This document shows, piece after piece, positions 31,691 through 41,603 of a stretch of DNA of 64,000 bases; the stretch's first letter is position 1; every line of letters begins with the position of its first letter. Below the pieces are notes generated by a model. The model ran no database searches. It had not been told where the DNA came from and saw only the letters and a program-made list of their open reading frames with translations. Source of the DNA: CATOSP01 sp965204715 (GTDB taxonomy: Bacteria > Chloroflexota > Dehalococcoidia > Lucifugimonadales > UBA3495); the NCBI GenBank assembly GCA_965204715.1, contig OZ242009.1:3596001-3660000 (forward strand), read 5' to 3'. Made by a program: the position numbers and the translations under genes.

Positions 31691-34600
31691 ATGCTCCGGC
31701 CTGCATCGCCTCGACCTCCCGCTCCAGCCGCTCGATGTCCTGTTCGCTCAGGTTGAAATACTTGGCGTCGGGATGGTGAACAACTATCGCCGACACCGAA
31801 GATTCAGGGTCCATCATGGACTCTTCAGTCAGTTCGACCCCGATGTTGGAGGTAACATCCAGCAGCCGGAACAGTTGCTCCTGGTCCTCCAGCCTGGGGC
31901 AGGCCGGGTAGCCGAAGGAGAACCGGCGTCCCCGGTACTGGGTGCGGAACAGGTCCTGGTAGCTCAGCCCCGCCGGGTCCCCGAACCCCCACATCTGCCG
32001 GATCTGCTGGTGCAGCAATTCCGCGAAACCCTCCGCCGACTCCAGGGCCAGCGCCTGCAGGATGTGCGCGTTCAGGTACTGTCCTTCGGCCATCCACTTC
32101 TCGGCCAATTCCCGGACTCCCGGGCCAACGGACGTGACGAACATGGCGATGTAGTCCACGTCATCGCCCAACCCGCCGCTTCCGGGACTCACGGTCCTTC
32201 CCGGAAGAATGTAGTCCGAGAGGCACAGACCGTCCCTCTGGGACTGGCGGCCAAAGTAGAACCGCTCGACCACCGTCTGCCCGTCCGGAGCCAGCGCCAG
32301 CAGCCACTGACCGTCCGACCGGCAGGGGAAGAACTTGAACACCGCGTTGGCGTTGATGTCCGGGTGGGCCAGCACCATGTCCTCCACCCGGCGGACCGAT
32401 TCCCTCAACTCGACGGCCGCGGCATCGCCCGCCTCCAACGCTTCCGCGAAGCGTCCGTTGAAACCGAGATGGCGGACGTAGAGCATCTGCGGGTTGATGT
32501 AGGGGAATATCTGCGTCATGTCATAGTCGCGCAGCACGTGGAGCCGCAGGTCGGGCGGACGCTGCGCCGGAACGTCCCGACGCACCTGGGCCGGCGGGAC
32601 CGGGGCCGCGGCGCCATCCCCGGATGCCGCGCTCCTACGGTTTTCCGCGTCCAGCATATCCTCGGTCTCGGCCTGGAGTGATGCTGACAGTTTTTGACGC
32701 TCGTCCGCGTCCTGTATCGTATTGGCCAGGGCCAGTCCGCTCATCGCGTCCTGGGAGTAGGCCACCAACCCGCCATATTCGGGAGCGATGTTCAGCCGGG
32801 TGAAGCGGTTGGAAAGCGCCGCTCCTCCCACGAGGATCGGGCAATCAACCTGGGCCTGCCGCAGGTCATGGACTGTCTCAACCATCATCCGGGCCGACTT
32901 CACCAGGAGCCCGGAAAGACCGATGATGTCCGGCCGGTGCTGCTGGCACGCCTCTATAAGGTCCTGGGGCGGGACCTTGATGCCCAGGTTGATGACCTGG
33001 TAGCCGTTGTTCGACAGTATGATGTCCACCAGGTTCTTGCCGATGTCGTGGACATCCCCCTTCACCGTCGCCAGTACCACCTTGCCCTTGTTGGCGCTGT
33101 CGTCGCGCTCCATGTGCGGCTCCAGGTGGGACACCGCAGCCTTCATCGACTCCGCCGATTGGAGCACCTCGGCGACTATTAGCTGGTTGGCGTTGAACTG
33201 CCTTCCCACTTCCTCCATTCCCGCCATCAGCGGGCCGTTGATGATTTCCAGCGGTTTCCGCCCGGTCAGCGCCTCGTCCAGGTCCTCGGTCAGCCCTTCC
33301 TTGGTGCCCTCGATAATCGCCAGGGCCAGCCGCTCGTCCAGGGGCAGCTGTAGCCGGTCCTGCGCGGACGACTTCGGGGCCTTCTCCCGGAAATGGGCCG
33401 CGAAGGCCGCAACCGGGTCCTCGCCGCGATACCAGATGAGGTCTTCCGCCAGCTTGCGCTCCTCTTCGGGAATCGAGTTGTACCGCTGCATCAACTCCGC
33501 GTTGACGATTGCCATGTCCAGCCCGGCCTGAACGCAGTGGTACAGGAAAACCGAGTTCAGGACTTCCCGCCCTGCCGCAGGGAGGCCGAAGGATACGTTG
33601 GAGATGCCCAGCACCGTCTTGGCCTGGGGCAGTGCCTCCTTGATCAGCCGCACGCCTTCAATAGTCTCCGCCGCGGAGCCGATGTAGTTCTCGTCGCCGG
33701 TCCCGCAGGGGAACACCAGCGGGTCAAAGACGATGTCCTCCAGCGGAACGCCGTACTTCTCCGTGAGAATTTCCGCGGAACGCCGCGCGATCTCCAGCTT
33801 CCGCTCCCGGGTGATTGCCTGCGCCTGCTCCTTGTCCTCGTCGATGCAGCCCACCACCAGCGCCGCCCCGAACCGCCGCGCCAGCGGCACCACGGCCTGG
33901 AACCGCTCCTCCCCGTCCTCCAGGTTCACCGAGTTGATGACCGACTTCCCCTGGAGGTGCTTCAGGGCCAGCTCTATGACCTCCGGGTCGGTGGAATCAA
34001 CCATGATGGTGGACTTCACCTTGCGGGTCAAAAGGTCAAGGAATGCCTCCATGTCCGCCGATTCGTCTCTGTCCGGGTCCTGGAGACACACGTCCAGGAT
34101 GTGCGCGCCGTTCCGCACCTGCCGGCGTCCTATCTCGGCCGACTCCTCGAACGCTCCCTCGGCGATCAGGCGGCGGAAACGGCGGCTTCCGAGTACGTTT
34201 GTGCGCTCCCCCACAATTACCGGCCTCACGTCCTCGTCCACCAGCAGGGCCTCAATCCCGGAGACCCTGGTCTCCTGGGACTGGACCGGCTGGCGCGCCG
34301 CTTTGCCTTCGGCTATTTCCGCAAGCCTGTGGACGTGTTCCGCCACCGTGCCGCAGCACCCGCCGATCAGGTTCACCCAGCCGGAATCGATGAACCGGCT
34401 CAGGGTGGAAGCCATCATATCCGGGGTCTCGTTGTAGTTCCCGTTCTCGTCGGGCAGGCCGGCGTTGGGCAGGCAGGCCACCGGGAACCGGGACAGTCCG
34501 GCCAACGTCCGCACATGGTCGGTCATAAACTCCGGGCCGGTGGCGCAGTTGAACCCGATCCAGAGCAGGTCGCGGTGCGCCAGCGAGGTGTAGAATGCCT

Positions 34601-35258
34601 CGGCATCCTGTCCCGCCAGCAGGGTCCCCATCGGCTCCACCGTGCCCTGCACGGCCACTGGAATCTCGCGCCCCAACTCGGCGAAGGCCCGGTCGATGCC
34701 TTCCAGCCCCGCCTTGACGTTGATGGTGTCCTGGGACGTTTCCAGCAGCAGGACGTCGGCTCCCCCCTCCATCAACCCCGCGGCCTGTTCCTGGTACGCG
34801 GCGGCCAATTCGTCGAAGGTAACGCCGCCGGTCACCGATATGGACTTGGTGGTCGGCCCCATCGACCCGGCGACAAACCGGGGTTTCTCCGGGGTCGAAG
34901 CGGCATCGCACAGTTCGCGGGCGATGCTGGCCGCGGCCTGGTTGATCCGGCGCGCCTCGTGGGCCAGTTCATACTCGGCCAGCACAACGGAAGTTGCTCC
35001 GAATGTGTTGGTCTCCAGGATATCGGCCCCGGCATCCAGGAACCTCTGGTGAATACCGGATATCGCATCGGGCCTGGTGAGAACCAGGTACTCGTTGCAA
35101 CCCTCGTACTCGGGACCCCCGAAGTCCTCCGGGCCAAGCTCAAGCTCCTGGATCGACGTGCCCATCGCCCCGTCCAGGACGACGACCCTGTGTGCCAACA
35201 CGGACTTCAAAACGTTGATTCGCTGATTCGATTCCATAAAACGTCTACCATCATTCAT
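31689..35258 (-). CDS. metH: Cobalamin-dependent methionine synthase
   Basis: 1189 residues. Domains in order: homocysteine S-methyltransferase (LDGAMGTSIQELELG; Zn ligands in GFNCATGPEF and GGCCGTVAEH; residues 20-325), pterin-binding (VIVGERTNVLGSRRFRRLI; DVCLQDPDRDE; about 345-620), B12-binding cap and Rossmann domain (VLATVKGDVHDIGKNLVDII with the cobalt-ligating His, about 750-900), and the reactivation domain (YFNLSEQDIERLEREV at the end). All four modules are present. Makes methionine from homocysteine and methyl-THF. Start is 35258 (MNDGRRF) or ATG 35237 (MESNQRI). It follows the NTase gene and precedes fhs. Confidence 0.96.
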   Translation of the reverse strand: MNDGRRFMESNQRINVLKSVLAHRVVVLDGAMGTSIQELELGPEDFGGPEYEGCNEYLVLTRPDAISGIHQRFLDAGADILETNTFGATSVVLAEYELAHEARRINQAAASIARELCDAASTPEKPRFVAGSMGPTTKSISVTGGVTFDELAAAYQEQAAGLMEGGADVLLLETSQDTINVKAGLEGIDRAFAELGREIPVAVQGTVEPMGTLLAGQDAEAFYTSLAHRDLLWIGFNCATGPEFMTDHVRTLAGLSRFPVACLPNAGLPDENGNYNETPDMMASTLSRFIDSGWVNLIGGCCGTVAEHVHRLAEIAEGKAARQPVQSQETRVSGIEALLVDEDVRPVIVGERTNVLGSRRFRRLIAEGAFEESAEIGRRQVRNGAHILDVCLQDPDRDESADMEAFLDLLTRKVKSTIMVDSTDPEVIELALKHLQGKSVINSVNLEDGEERFQAVVPLARRFGAALVVGCIDEDKEQAQAITRERKLEIARRSAEILTEKYGVPLEDIVFDPLVFPCGTGDENYIGSAAETIEGVRLIKEALPQAKTVLGISNVSFGLPAAGREVLNSVFLYHCVQAGLDMAIVNAELMQRYNSIPEEERKLAEDLIWYRGEDPVAAFAAHFREKAPKSSAQDRLQLPLDERLALAIIEGTKEGLTEDLDEALTGRKPLEIINGPLMAGMEEVGRQFNANQLIVAEVLQSAESMKAAVSHLEPHMERDDSANKGKVVLATVKGDVHDIGKNLVDIILSNNGYQVINLGIKVPPQDLIEACQQHRPDIIGLSGLLVKSARMMVETVHDLRQAQVDCPILVGGAALSNRFTRLNIAPEYGGLVAYSQDAMSGLALANTIQDADERQKLSASLQAETEDMLDAENRRSAASGDGAAAPVPPAQVRRDVPAQRPPDLRLHVLRDYDMTQIFPYINPQMLYVRHLGFNGRFAEALEAGDAAAVELRESVRRVEDMVLAHPDINANAVFKFFPCRSDGQWLLALAPDGQTVVERFYFGRQSQRDGLCLSDYILPGRTVSPGSGGLGDDVDYIAMFVTSVGPGVRELAEKWMAEGQYLNAHILQALALESAEGFAELLHQQIRQMWGFGDPAGLSYQDLFRTQYRGRRFSFGYPACPRLEDQEQLFRLLDVTSNIGVELTEESMMDPESSVSAIVVHHPDAKYFNLSEQDIERLEREVEAMQAGA

Positions 35259-35309
35259 TGAGAAGTATCCAACTTAAGCCTGGGCCTTTCGCGCATTCTG
35301 TCCAGGGCC

Positions 35310-35879
35310 TCAAGTTTCCGGACTAGGCTCATCCGCTTGCAGCGGCGATGCCATTTCTCCTTCTCTCGGAACGCTAATTCCGCGAAGGCTTTGGAGTCTG
35401 TTGGCAAGGGTTTTTTGCTGGTCATCGAACCTTTCCAACAAGGCTTGCAGTATGCTTTCGTCCGCGTCTTCGATCAGATAGCTGACACGAAGCCTATCTC
35501 GCTGGCGGTTGGCTGTAAGGTACAGCAAAATCAGGTGTTCGGCAGTGGCTACTTTGGCCCGCAGGTTGCCAATCCGGACTTTGTTCGCCTGCTCCACGGT
35601 GTCGCGGTAAAGGGGCATAACTGTCGAAGGGAATAGCTGAATTGGTACGCCTCCCAGTATCTGGTGCCGTCCCTCTTGCCCTTCCGCCTGCTCAGCGATG
35701 ACACCGTAGGCTCGCAGGTATTCCTCATCGCTATCTGCCAGGATTACCACGTCAATGTCCTCGGTGGATATTGGCTCCATATACGCAGTGGCGGCCACGG
35801 CGCCAGTAATCGCGTAGTCCCGGATGACACGACGGCGCTTTAACCCGTTAAGGGCCGCAACTGCGTCTATGAAAGCCAC
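35310..35879 (-). CDS. Nucleotidyltransferase-fold protein
   Basis: 189 residues from GTG 35879. The NTase signature region is YAITGAVAATAYMEPISTED followed by IDVVI: a GA helix, then Ser-x-Glu-Asp-x-Asp acidic residues. DILADSDEEYLRAYGVIAE and a helical C-terminus follow. It resembles MNT/AbiEii-like nucleotidyltransferases used in toxin-antitoxin or tRNA-modification settings, but no toxin partner (HEPN or similar) lies next to it. It starts 9 bp downstream of pepN and sits 51 bp upstream of metH, so it is probably co-transcribed with both. Confidence 0.7.
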   Translation of the reverse strand: MAFIDAVAALNGLKRRRVIRDYAITGAVAATAYMEPISTEDIDVVILADSDEEYLRAYGVIAEQAEGQEGRHQILGGVPIQLFPSTVMPLYRDTVEQANKVRIGNLRAKVATAEHLILLYLTANRQRDRLRVSYLIEDADESILQALLERFDDQQKTLANRLQSLRGISVPREGEMASPLQADEPSPET

Positions 35880-35888
35880 TGATTGCCT

Positions 35889-38501
35889 CTAGCCTCCGAA
35901 CCAGTCCGCCAGCGCGCCCCGGTTCCGGTCCAGCCAGCGGCTGTTCAGCCGCACCCGCTCGATGGACTGCCGGATCGTCCGTTCCCCGGCAGGGGCCGGA
36001 TGCTCCCTGAAGAACTCCTCGATTTCTTCGATCCTCGCTTCATCGTTGAAGTGGCCGCAGACCGATACCAACCTCATCAACCCGAAACCGCCGCCGCCGT
36101 ACCGCCGGTCAAACTCTGTCCAGTTGTCCTTGACGAACTGCCAGGCCAGGTCCCGGCCTTTCACATTGGCTGCCACCGCCGTCACCACGCTGATGGTGTC
36201 CTGCGAGCGCACGTCCGGCGTAAGCGACCGCTCCAGCGTCTCCGTCAGCAGCTCGGGCTGGGCAAATCTGGAAAGTCCCAGCAGCAGCCGCATCTTCTCC
36301 TCTTGAAGCGCGGCCCGGTTCTCCAGTTCCCAGAGTTGCCTGTATGTGGTCTCATCCCCGGCATGGCCCGCCAGCGAGAACACCACGCCGCGCAGGTCCG
36401 GGTGTACCTTCTCCCGGTCCTCCAGGAACATGTGGAACAGGTCCATCGCCTGGGACAGCACTTCGCTGTCGTGGTAGCTGCCCGCCTGGCTCAACACCGT
36501 GGTGCGCAGCAGGGCGTCCATGTGGCCCTCTCCTGCCCGGGGTTCCCATCCTGAACGCCGCGCCGCCGGGCCTATAAGCTCCCGGGCGAACCGCTGGAAC
36601 GCGTCGTAGGTGGGTTCATCGGACAGCATGGAGTTGACGTCGTGAAGATTGCTGGCCAGATCGCTCCAGACCGAGGCGTCGTCCTCGTTGACGTAGGCGC
36701 TGGCCAGCGACAGGAACTGGCTCACCGGCAGCAGGCCCGCCCGCGACAGGGCATAGGCGTCGTTCTGGATTCCCAGCCGGTCGGTGGCCGGAATGCTCCG
36801 CTGCCGGATGGCCGGCACCAGCCGCTCCCAGTCCTCCTGTGAATAGTTGACCCGGAAGAAGCCGGTCTGGTCCGGGTTGACCTTGAACCAGTCCGAATCG
36901 GGTGCATGGGTGGCGGGCGCGGCCACCCGCAGGTTCCCCTGCCGCCCGTCCATGACCATCGCGGCAGACCCGGACTCGCCGCCCGAGGACACGCCAACCG
37001 GCACCTGCCAGACCTCCGGTTCCGGCGCGGACTCTTCTTCGAGCCGGTCGTACACGAACCGCTCCTGGTGCAGGGTCAGTTCCAGGTCGCCGCCGCTGCG
37101 CGAGGACTCCACCCGCACGACCGGGTAGCCCATCTGCTTGGTCCACGAGTCCATGATGGACGTAACGGGCTGGCCCGACGCCGATTCCAGGGCCGACCAC
37201 AGGTCTTCGGTCCGGGCATTGCCGTACAGGTGGGCCGATATGTAGCCTTGCAGTCCCTGTTGGAAGGTCTCCGGGCCAAGGAACTGCTCCAGCATCCGCA
37301 GGACCGATGCGCCCTTGGAGTAACTGATGGCGTCGAAGAGCTGGCTGACCTCGGCCGGGTCCTTGACCTCCTGCTCGATGGGGTGGGAGTTCTTCAACCC
37401 GTCCAGGCTCAATGCCCGGTTGGTGTCCATGTTCACGAACTGGGTCCACATGTCCCATTCCGGGAACAGCCAGTCAACCGCCTTGCTCCCCATCCAGGAT
37501 GCGAAACTCTCGTTCAGCCAGAGATCGTCCCACCATGCCATCGTCACCAGGTCGCCGAACCACATGTGGGCCATCTCGTGCGCCACCACCTCGGCCACCC
37601 GCTGCCGCGTTCCCGCCGAGGAGTTTGCTTCGTCCACCAGCAGGGCGGTCTCCCGGTATGTGATCGCACCCCAGTTCTCCATCGCTCCGGCTGCGAAGTC
37701 CGGGATGGCGATGTGGTCCAGCTTCTCCAGCGGATACGGAATGCCAAAGTAATCGTTGAAGAAGGACAGGAGCTTGACCGAGGTATCCAGTGCAAACTTG
37801 CCCTGGTCCTCCTTGCCCCTGGTGGTCCAGACGCCTACCGTAGTCTGCTCGTTGGCCTGCTCTTCTATTCCAATCAGGTCCCCCACCACGAACGCCAGAA
37901 GGTAGGTTGACATAACGGGAGTCTCGCCGAACCGCAGCGACTTCAGCCCCGGTTCCGGCCGCGTCTCCTCCACCGCCGGGGTATTGGAAATCGCCACCAG
38001 GTCTTCAGGAACAACCAGGGTAACCTCGAAACTGGCCTTGTGGGCCGGTTCGTCCCAGCAGGGGAAGGCCCGCCTGGCGTCAGTGGCCTCAAACTGGGTC
38101 GTGGCCAGGAAGCTCTGCTCACCCTCCGGGTTGGTGTACTCGCTGCGGTAGAACCCGTGCAGCCTGTCGTTCAGTATCCCTGTGAAACTGATGTCCAACG
38201 TGGCGTCACCGGCCGCGATGGCATTGGGGAACCCCAGCGTCACCGTCTGCCTGTCTTCATCGAACGTGATCGAGTCCGCTGCCACAGACGCTCCACTCTG
38301 TTGTATGGACGCCGAGGCGATATCAAGCTCGACGGCGTTCAGCACGACCTCCGGCGTCGCCTCGACCACCGAGACGTCCACGCTCTCACTGCCATCGAAG
38401 GTGAATTTCGTCAGATCGGGTTTCAGTGTGATCCTGTACTTCCGTGGGACTACCGAGGTTGGCAGCACAACCGCCTCGCCGTTTTCTCCGGGGTTGGTCA
38501 T
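35889..38501 (-). CDS. pepN: M1-family zinc aminopeptidase
   Basis: 870 residues. The exopeptidase motif GAMENWG lies near residue 275; the zinc motif HExxH with downstream Glu is seen as VAHEMAHMWFGDLVTMAWW and LNESFAS; the catalytic Tyr region is probably SYSKGASVLRM. An ERAP1-like helical C-terminal domain follows (DWERLVPAIRQRS onwards). No signal peptide, so cytoplasmic, trimming peptides from the N-terminus. Start ATG 38501 has GGAGGTGA upstream. It heads the minus-strand run pepN, NTase, metH, fhs, NIPSNAP. Confidence 0.94.
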   Translation of the reverse strand: MTNPGENGEAVVLPTSVVPRKYRITLKPDLTKFTFDGSESVDVSVVEATPEVVLNAVELDIASASIQQSGASVAADSITFDEDRQTVTLGFPNAIAAGDATLDISFTGILNDRLHGFYRSEYTNPEGEQSFLATTQFEATDARRAFPCWDEPAHKASFEVTLVVPEDLVAISNTPAVEETRPEPGLKSLRFGETPVMSTYLLAFVVGDLIGIEEQANEQTTVGVWTTRGKEDQGKFALDTSVKLLSFFNDYFGIPYPLEKLDHIAIPDFAAGAMENWGAITYRETALLVDEANSSAGTRQRVAEVVAHEMAHMWFGDLVTMAWWDDLWLNESFASWMGSKAVDWLFPEWDMWTQFVNMDTNRALSLDGLKNSHPIEQEVKDPAEVSQLFDAISYSKGASVLRMLEQFLGPETFQQGLQGYISAHLYGNARTEDLWSALESASGQPVTSIMDSWTKQMGYPVVRVESSRSGGDLELTLHQERFVYDRLEEESAPEPEVWQVPVGVSSGGESGSAAMVMDGRQGNLRVAAPATHAPDSDWFKVNPDQTGFFRVNYSQEDWERLVPAIRQRSIPATDRLGIQNDAYALSRAGLLPVSQFLSLASAYVNEDDASVWSDLASNLHDVNSMLSDEPTYDAFQRFARELIGPAARRSGWEPRAGEGHMDALLRTTVLSQAGSYHDSEVLSQAMDLFHMFLEDREKVHPDLRGVVFSLAGHAGDETTYRQLWELENRAALQEEKMRLLLGLSRFAQPELLTETLERSLTPDVRSQDTISVVTAVAANVKGRDLAWQFVKDNWTEFDRRYGGGGFGLMRLVSVCGHFNDEARIEEIEEFFREHPAPAGERTIRQSIERVRLNSRWLDRNRGALADWFGG

Positions 38502-38919
38502 GGCCTGTCACCTCCGCAAATCTTCTCGTAACTGCATGGTCCCGCCGCTCGCCCTTTGACCCGTCGCGGACGGGCATTCCAAGTGGTCTATGGGACTCTG
38601 TAAGTTTACCATCATTTATGAAAACGCGCCGCGTGTCATCGTTTTTCGTCACGCCGCGGGTATCCCCGGCTGGTCTCACAGCCCCCCGATTATGGACTTG
38701 TCCAACTGCTTTCGGTCTGGAGATCCCGGTCTCCCGGCTGTGCCTGTGGACATGCGTTCACAGGCGTGGCCGCGTACCGGGAATGTTATCCGGGAATGTT
38801 ATAATGTGACTCGACCGCACGGCCCAGCACTTTAGCATGGCCGCCGCCCGGCGGCGCGTCGCTGGATTCATGCGCCGTGTCCGACACTAACAGACGACAC
38901 TAAACAGAAGGAAATGCAA
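38502..38919. other. Divergent promoter region between pepN and leuC
   Basis: 418 bp without a gene; the only clear signal is the tandem element at 38777-38805 near leuC. The pepN-proximal half shows nothing I can name beyond its ribosome-binding site. Confidence 0.5.
38777..38805 (+). promoter_or_regulatory. Tandem 13-bp repeat overlapping the leuC -10 box
   Basis: CCGGGAATGTTAT occurs twice in direct succession (38777-38789, 38790-38802), and the second copy runs into TATAAT at 38800-38805. The -35 region is poor, so an activator or repressor binding the repeats is plausible. It lies about 115 bp upstream of leuC. Confidence 0.55.
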
Positions 38920-40320
38920 ATGCCCGCGAAGACTTTGTTCGAGAAAATCTGGGACGCCCACGTAGTCCACGAGGAGCCGGGGGAACCCGCCCTCATCTAT
39001 ATAGACCTCCACCTTGTCCACGAAGTAACTTCGGCCCAGGCCTTTGACGGCCTTCGCGTGGCGGGACGCCAGGTGCGCCGCACCGATCTCACCGTCGCCA
39101 CCGCCGACCACAACACGCCGACCTGGGACTTGTCCATCCCCGTCACCGACGAGATTTCCCAGGCCCAGTTGGACGCCCTGACCCGTAACTGCGAGGAGTT
39201 CGGCGTCACCCTTTACGACCGCTTCAGCCCCCTCCAGGGCATTGTCCACATCATCGGGCCTGACCTGGGATACACCCAGCCCGGCAAGACCGTGGTCTGC
39301 GGCGACAGCCACACCTCTACCCACGGCGCGCTGGGCGCGTTCGCAATCGGCATCGGCACATCCGAGGTCGAGCACGTCCTGGCTACCCAGACGCTGCGCC
39401 AGTTCAGGCCGAACACGATGGAAGTCCGGGTCGATGGCTCCCTGCCCCCCGGCGTCACCGCCAAGGACATTATCCTGGGCATCATCGGGCGCATCGGCAT
39501 CAACGGCGGCACGGGCCACGTCATCGAGTACACCGGCGACGCCATCCGCTCCCTGTCGATGGACGGCCGCATGACGGTCTGCAACATGAGCATCGAAGCC
39601 GGCGCGCGGGCGGGCATGATTGCCCCCGACGACACAACCTTCGAATACCTCCGGGGACGCCAGTTCGCACCCCAGGGCGCGGACTTCGACGCCGCGGTCG
39701 AGCGGTGGCGGGAGCTCGCCACCGACCCCGGCGCGGTTTATGACAGGACCGTGGTCATCAATGCCCCGGACCTCGAACCCTTCGTGACCTGGGGCACCAA
39801 CCCCGGCATGGTCGCCCCAATCTCCGGGCGGGTGCCCGACCCGGCGTCCTTCGACGACCCCGCCGAGCAGGAGTCCGCCTCCCGGGCGCTGGAGTACATG
39901 GACCTCCAGCCGGGCACTCCCATGCAGGACATCAAGATCGACCGCATATTCCTCGGCGCATGTACCAACGCCAGGCTTGAGGACCTGCGGGCCGCCGCCG
40001 AGGTGGTCAGGGGCCGCCAGGTCCACCCCGACGTATACGCGATGGTCGTCCCAGGCTCCGCCAAGATCAAGCGGGAGGCCGAAGAGGAAGGTCTCGACGA
40101 GGTCTTCAAGGAGGCTGGACTGGACTGGCGCGTTGCCGGATGCTCCATGTGCCTGGGCATGAACCCGGACATCCTCGACCCCGGCCAGCGTTGCGCCTCC
40201 ACCTCCAACCGCAATTTCGAAGGCCGCCAGGGCCCCGGAGGCCGCACCCACCTGGTCAGCCCCGCGATGGCCGCCGCCGCCGCCATCGCCGGTCACTTCG
40301 TGGACGTGCGGGACCTGTAG
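38920..40320 (+). CDS. leuC: 3-isopropylmalate dehydratase large subunit
   Basis: 466 residues from ATG 38920 (ATG 38914 also possible). Starts KTLFEKIWDAHVV as in LeuC. Aconitase-family landmarks: LHLVHEVTSAQAFDGL, CGDSHTSTHGALGAFAIGIG, LGACTNARLEDLRAAAEVV (first Fe-S Cys) and CSMCLGMNPD (CxxC pair). It carries the [4Fe-4S] cluster that isomerises 2- and 3-isopropylmalate in leucine synthesis. The small subunit gene leuD lies 1.3 kb downstream, separated by two Uma2-like genes. Confidence 0.95.
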   Translation: MPAKTLFEKIWDAHVVHEEPGEPALIYIDLHLVHEVTSAQAFDGLRVAGRQVRRTDLTVATADHNTPTWDLSIPVTDEISQAQLDALTRNCEEFGVTLYDRFSPLQGIVHIIGPDLGYTQPGKTVVCGDSHTSTHGALGAFAIGIGTSEVEHVLATQTLRQFRPNTMEVRVDGSLPPGVTAKDIILGIIGRIGINGGTGHVIEYTGDAIRSLSMDGRMTVCNMSIEAGARAGMIAPDDTTFEYLRGRQFAPQGADFDAAVERWRELATDPGAVYDRTVVINAPDLEPFVTWGTNPGMVAPISGRVPDPASFDDPAEQESASRALEYMDLQPGTPMQDIKIDRIFLGACTNARLEDLRAAAEVVRGRQVHPDVYAMVVPGSAKIKREAEEEGLDEVFKEAGLDWRVAGCSMCLGMNPDILDPGQRCASTSNRNFEGRQGPGGRTHLVSPAMAAAAAIAGHFVDVRDL

Positions 40321-40322
40321 CC

Positions 40323-40937
40323 ATGACCGTCAGGCCGGTTCCTGGGACCGCATCAACTCTGCCGTACAGGCTGACGCTGGACATCCGCGCCCTTGACATG
40401 ACGGAGGACCAGTTCCTCAAGCTGTGCTCCGACAATGGGGACTTTCGCTTGGAGCTCACGGCGAAGAGGGAGTTGATCATTATGCCGCCTGCGGGCTCGG
40501 CAACGGGTGGACGCAATAGCGATTTGAACGGATTCCTGTTCGTATGGTCGCGGCAGGACGGGACTGGGAAGACCTTCGACTCGTCCACCGGATTCACACT
40601 GCCAAACGGGTCCATATTCTCCCCTGATGCTTCGTGGATACTCCTGTCGCGGTGGCAAACTTTGACTGAGGAGGAACAGGATAGGTTCGCTCCCATTTGC
40701 CCGGACTTCGTGATAGAACTTCGCTCGCCGTCGGACAACCTGCCGGACGTCCAGGGTAAGATGGAAGAGTACATCGAGAACGGTGTCCGGCTTGGCTGGC
40801 TGATTGACCCCAGGCAGCGGCGCGTCCACATTTACCGTCCCGGCAAGGCCGCCGAGGTGCTGGAAGACCCGGCAACCGTCTCCGGCAGTCCCGTGCTGCC
40901 CGGATTTACCCTCGACCTGCGGGAGATATGGGGATGA
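40323..40937 (+). CDS. Uma2 family endonuclease-fold protein, copy 1
   Basis: 204 residues starting 3 bp after leuC. Uma2 (DUF820) features of the PD-(D/E)xK fold are FSPDASWILLSRW (first acidic residue) and CPDFVIELRSPSD followed by KMEEYIENGVRLGWLIDP. Uma2 proteins are common but mostly of unknown role; nuclease activity is a family prediction. Its stop overlaps the ATG of copy 2 (ATGA). Confidence 0.85.
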   Translation: MTVRPVPGTASTLPYRLTLDIRALDMTEDQFLKLCSDNGDFRLELTAKRELIIMPPAGSATGGRNSDLNGFLFVWSRQDGTGKTFDSSTGFTLPNGSIFSPDASWILLSRWQTLTEEEQDRFAPICPDFVIELRSPSDNLPDVQGKMEEYIENGVRLGWLIDPRQRRVHIYRPGKAAEVLEDPATVSGSPVLPGFTLDLREIWG

Positions 40938-41560
40938 CCATCAAGCCGGTTCCAAGCGCTGCCTCCACCCTGCCGTACATGCTGGCGCTCGACTTCAGCG
41001 CCATCAGCATGACCGATGACGAGTTCGTCGCCTTCTGCTGCGACAACGGTGATCTCCGATTCGAGATGACCGCCAACAGGGAACTGATTATCATGCCCCC
41101 AGCGCATTCTGATACGGCTTGGAAAGAGGGCAGGCTTTTCCTCCAGGTGGCAAACTGGGCCGACATGGACGGCACGGGCCTCGCCTTCAGCGCCTCCGCT
41201 GGATTCACCTTGCCTGACGGCTCCATGAAGGCCCCCGGCGCATGTTGGATACTACGGGAACGATGGAACGCCCTCGAACCGGCAGAGCAGGCAGGGTTTG
41301 CCCCCATCTGCCCTGACTTCGTAATCGAGCTCCGTTCACGGACGGACTCCCTGGTCTACGTGCAGGAGAAGATGGACGAGTACATTGAAAACGGCGTCCG
41401 GCTGGGACTCCTCGTAGACCCGGCGCAACAGCGCGTCCATGTGTACCGTCCGGCCCAATCTGTGGCTATCCTTGATCGACCGGACGCCGTCTCTTGTGAG
41501 CCGGAGTTGCCCGCATTCACATTGGACCTTCGTGACATTTGGCGGCCCGTGGGCGGGTAA
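40934..41560 (+). CDS. Uma2 family protein, copy 2, with altered first acidic motif
   Basis: 208 residues from ATG 40934, chosen because it overlaps the stop of copy 1 and lines up MTIKPVPSAAS with MTVRPVPGTAS. It is clearly a tandem duplicate. The second motif CPDFVIELRSRTD is kept, but PDAS of copy 1 is PGAC here (KAPGACWILRERW), so one catalytic acidic residue is missing. This may be an inactive partner of copy 1. leuD follows 43 bp later. Confidence 0.83.
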   Translation: MTIKPVPSAASTLPYMLALDFSAISMTDDEFVAFCCDNGDLRFEMTANRELIIMPPAHSDTAWKEGRLFLQVANWADMDGTGLAFSASAGFTLPDGSMKAPGACWILRERWNALEPAEQAGFAPICPDFVIELRSRTDSLVYVQEKMDEYIENGVRLGLLVDPAQQRVHVYRPAQSVAILDRPDAVSCEPELPAFTLDLRDIWRPVGG

Positions 41561-41603
41561 TCCGTCCCGGGATCCCTACTAATCAGCAAGAGAGAGGAAG
41601 AAT

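Noticed and set aside
33393..35261. Plus-strand frame of 622 codons
   Set aside because: Antisense to metH, which has all its domains.
38887..40296. Minus-strand frame of 469 codons
   Set aside because: Antisense to leuC with its intact Fe-S motifs.
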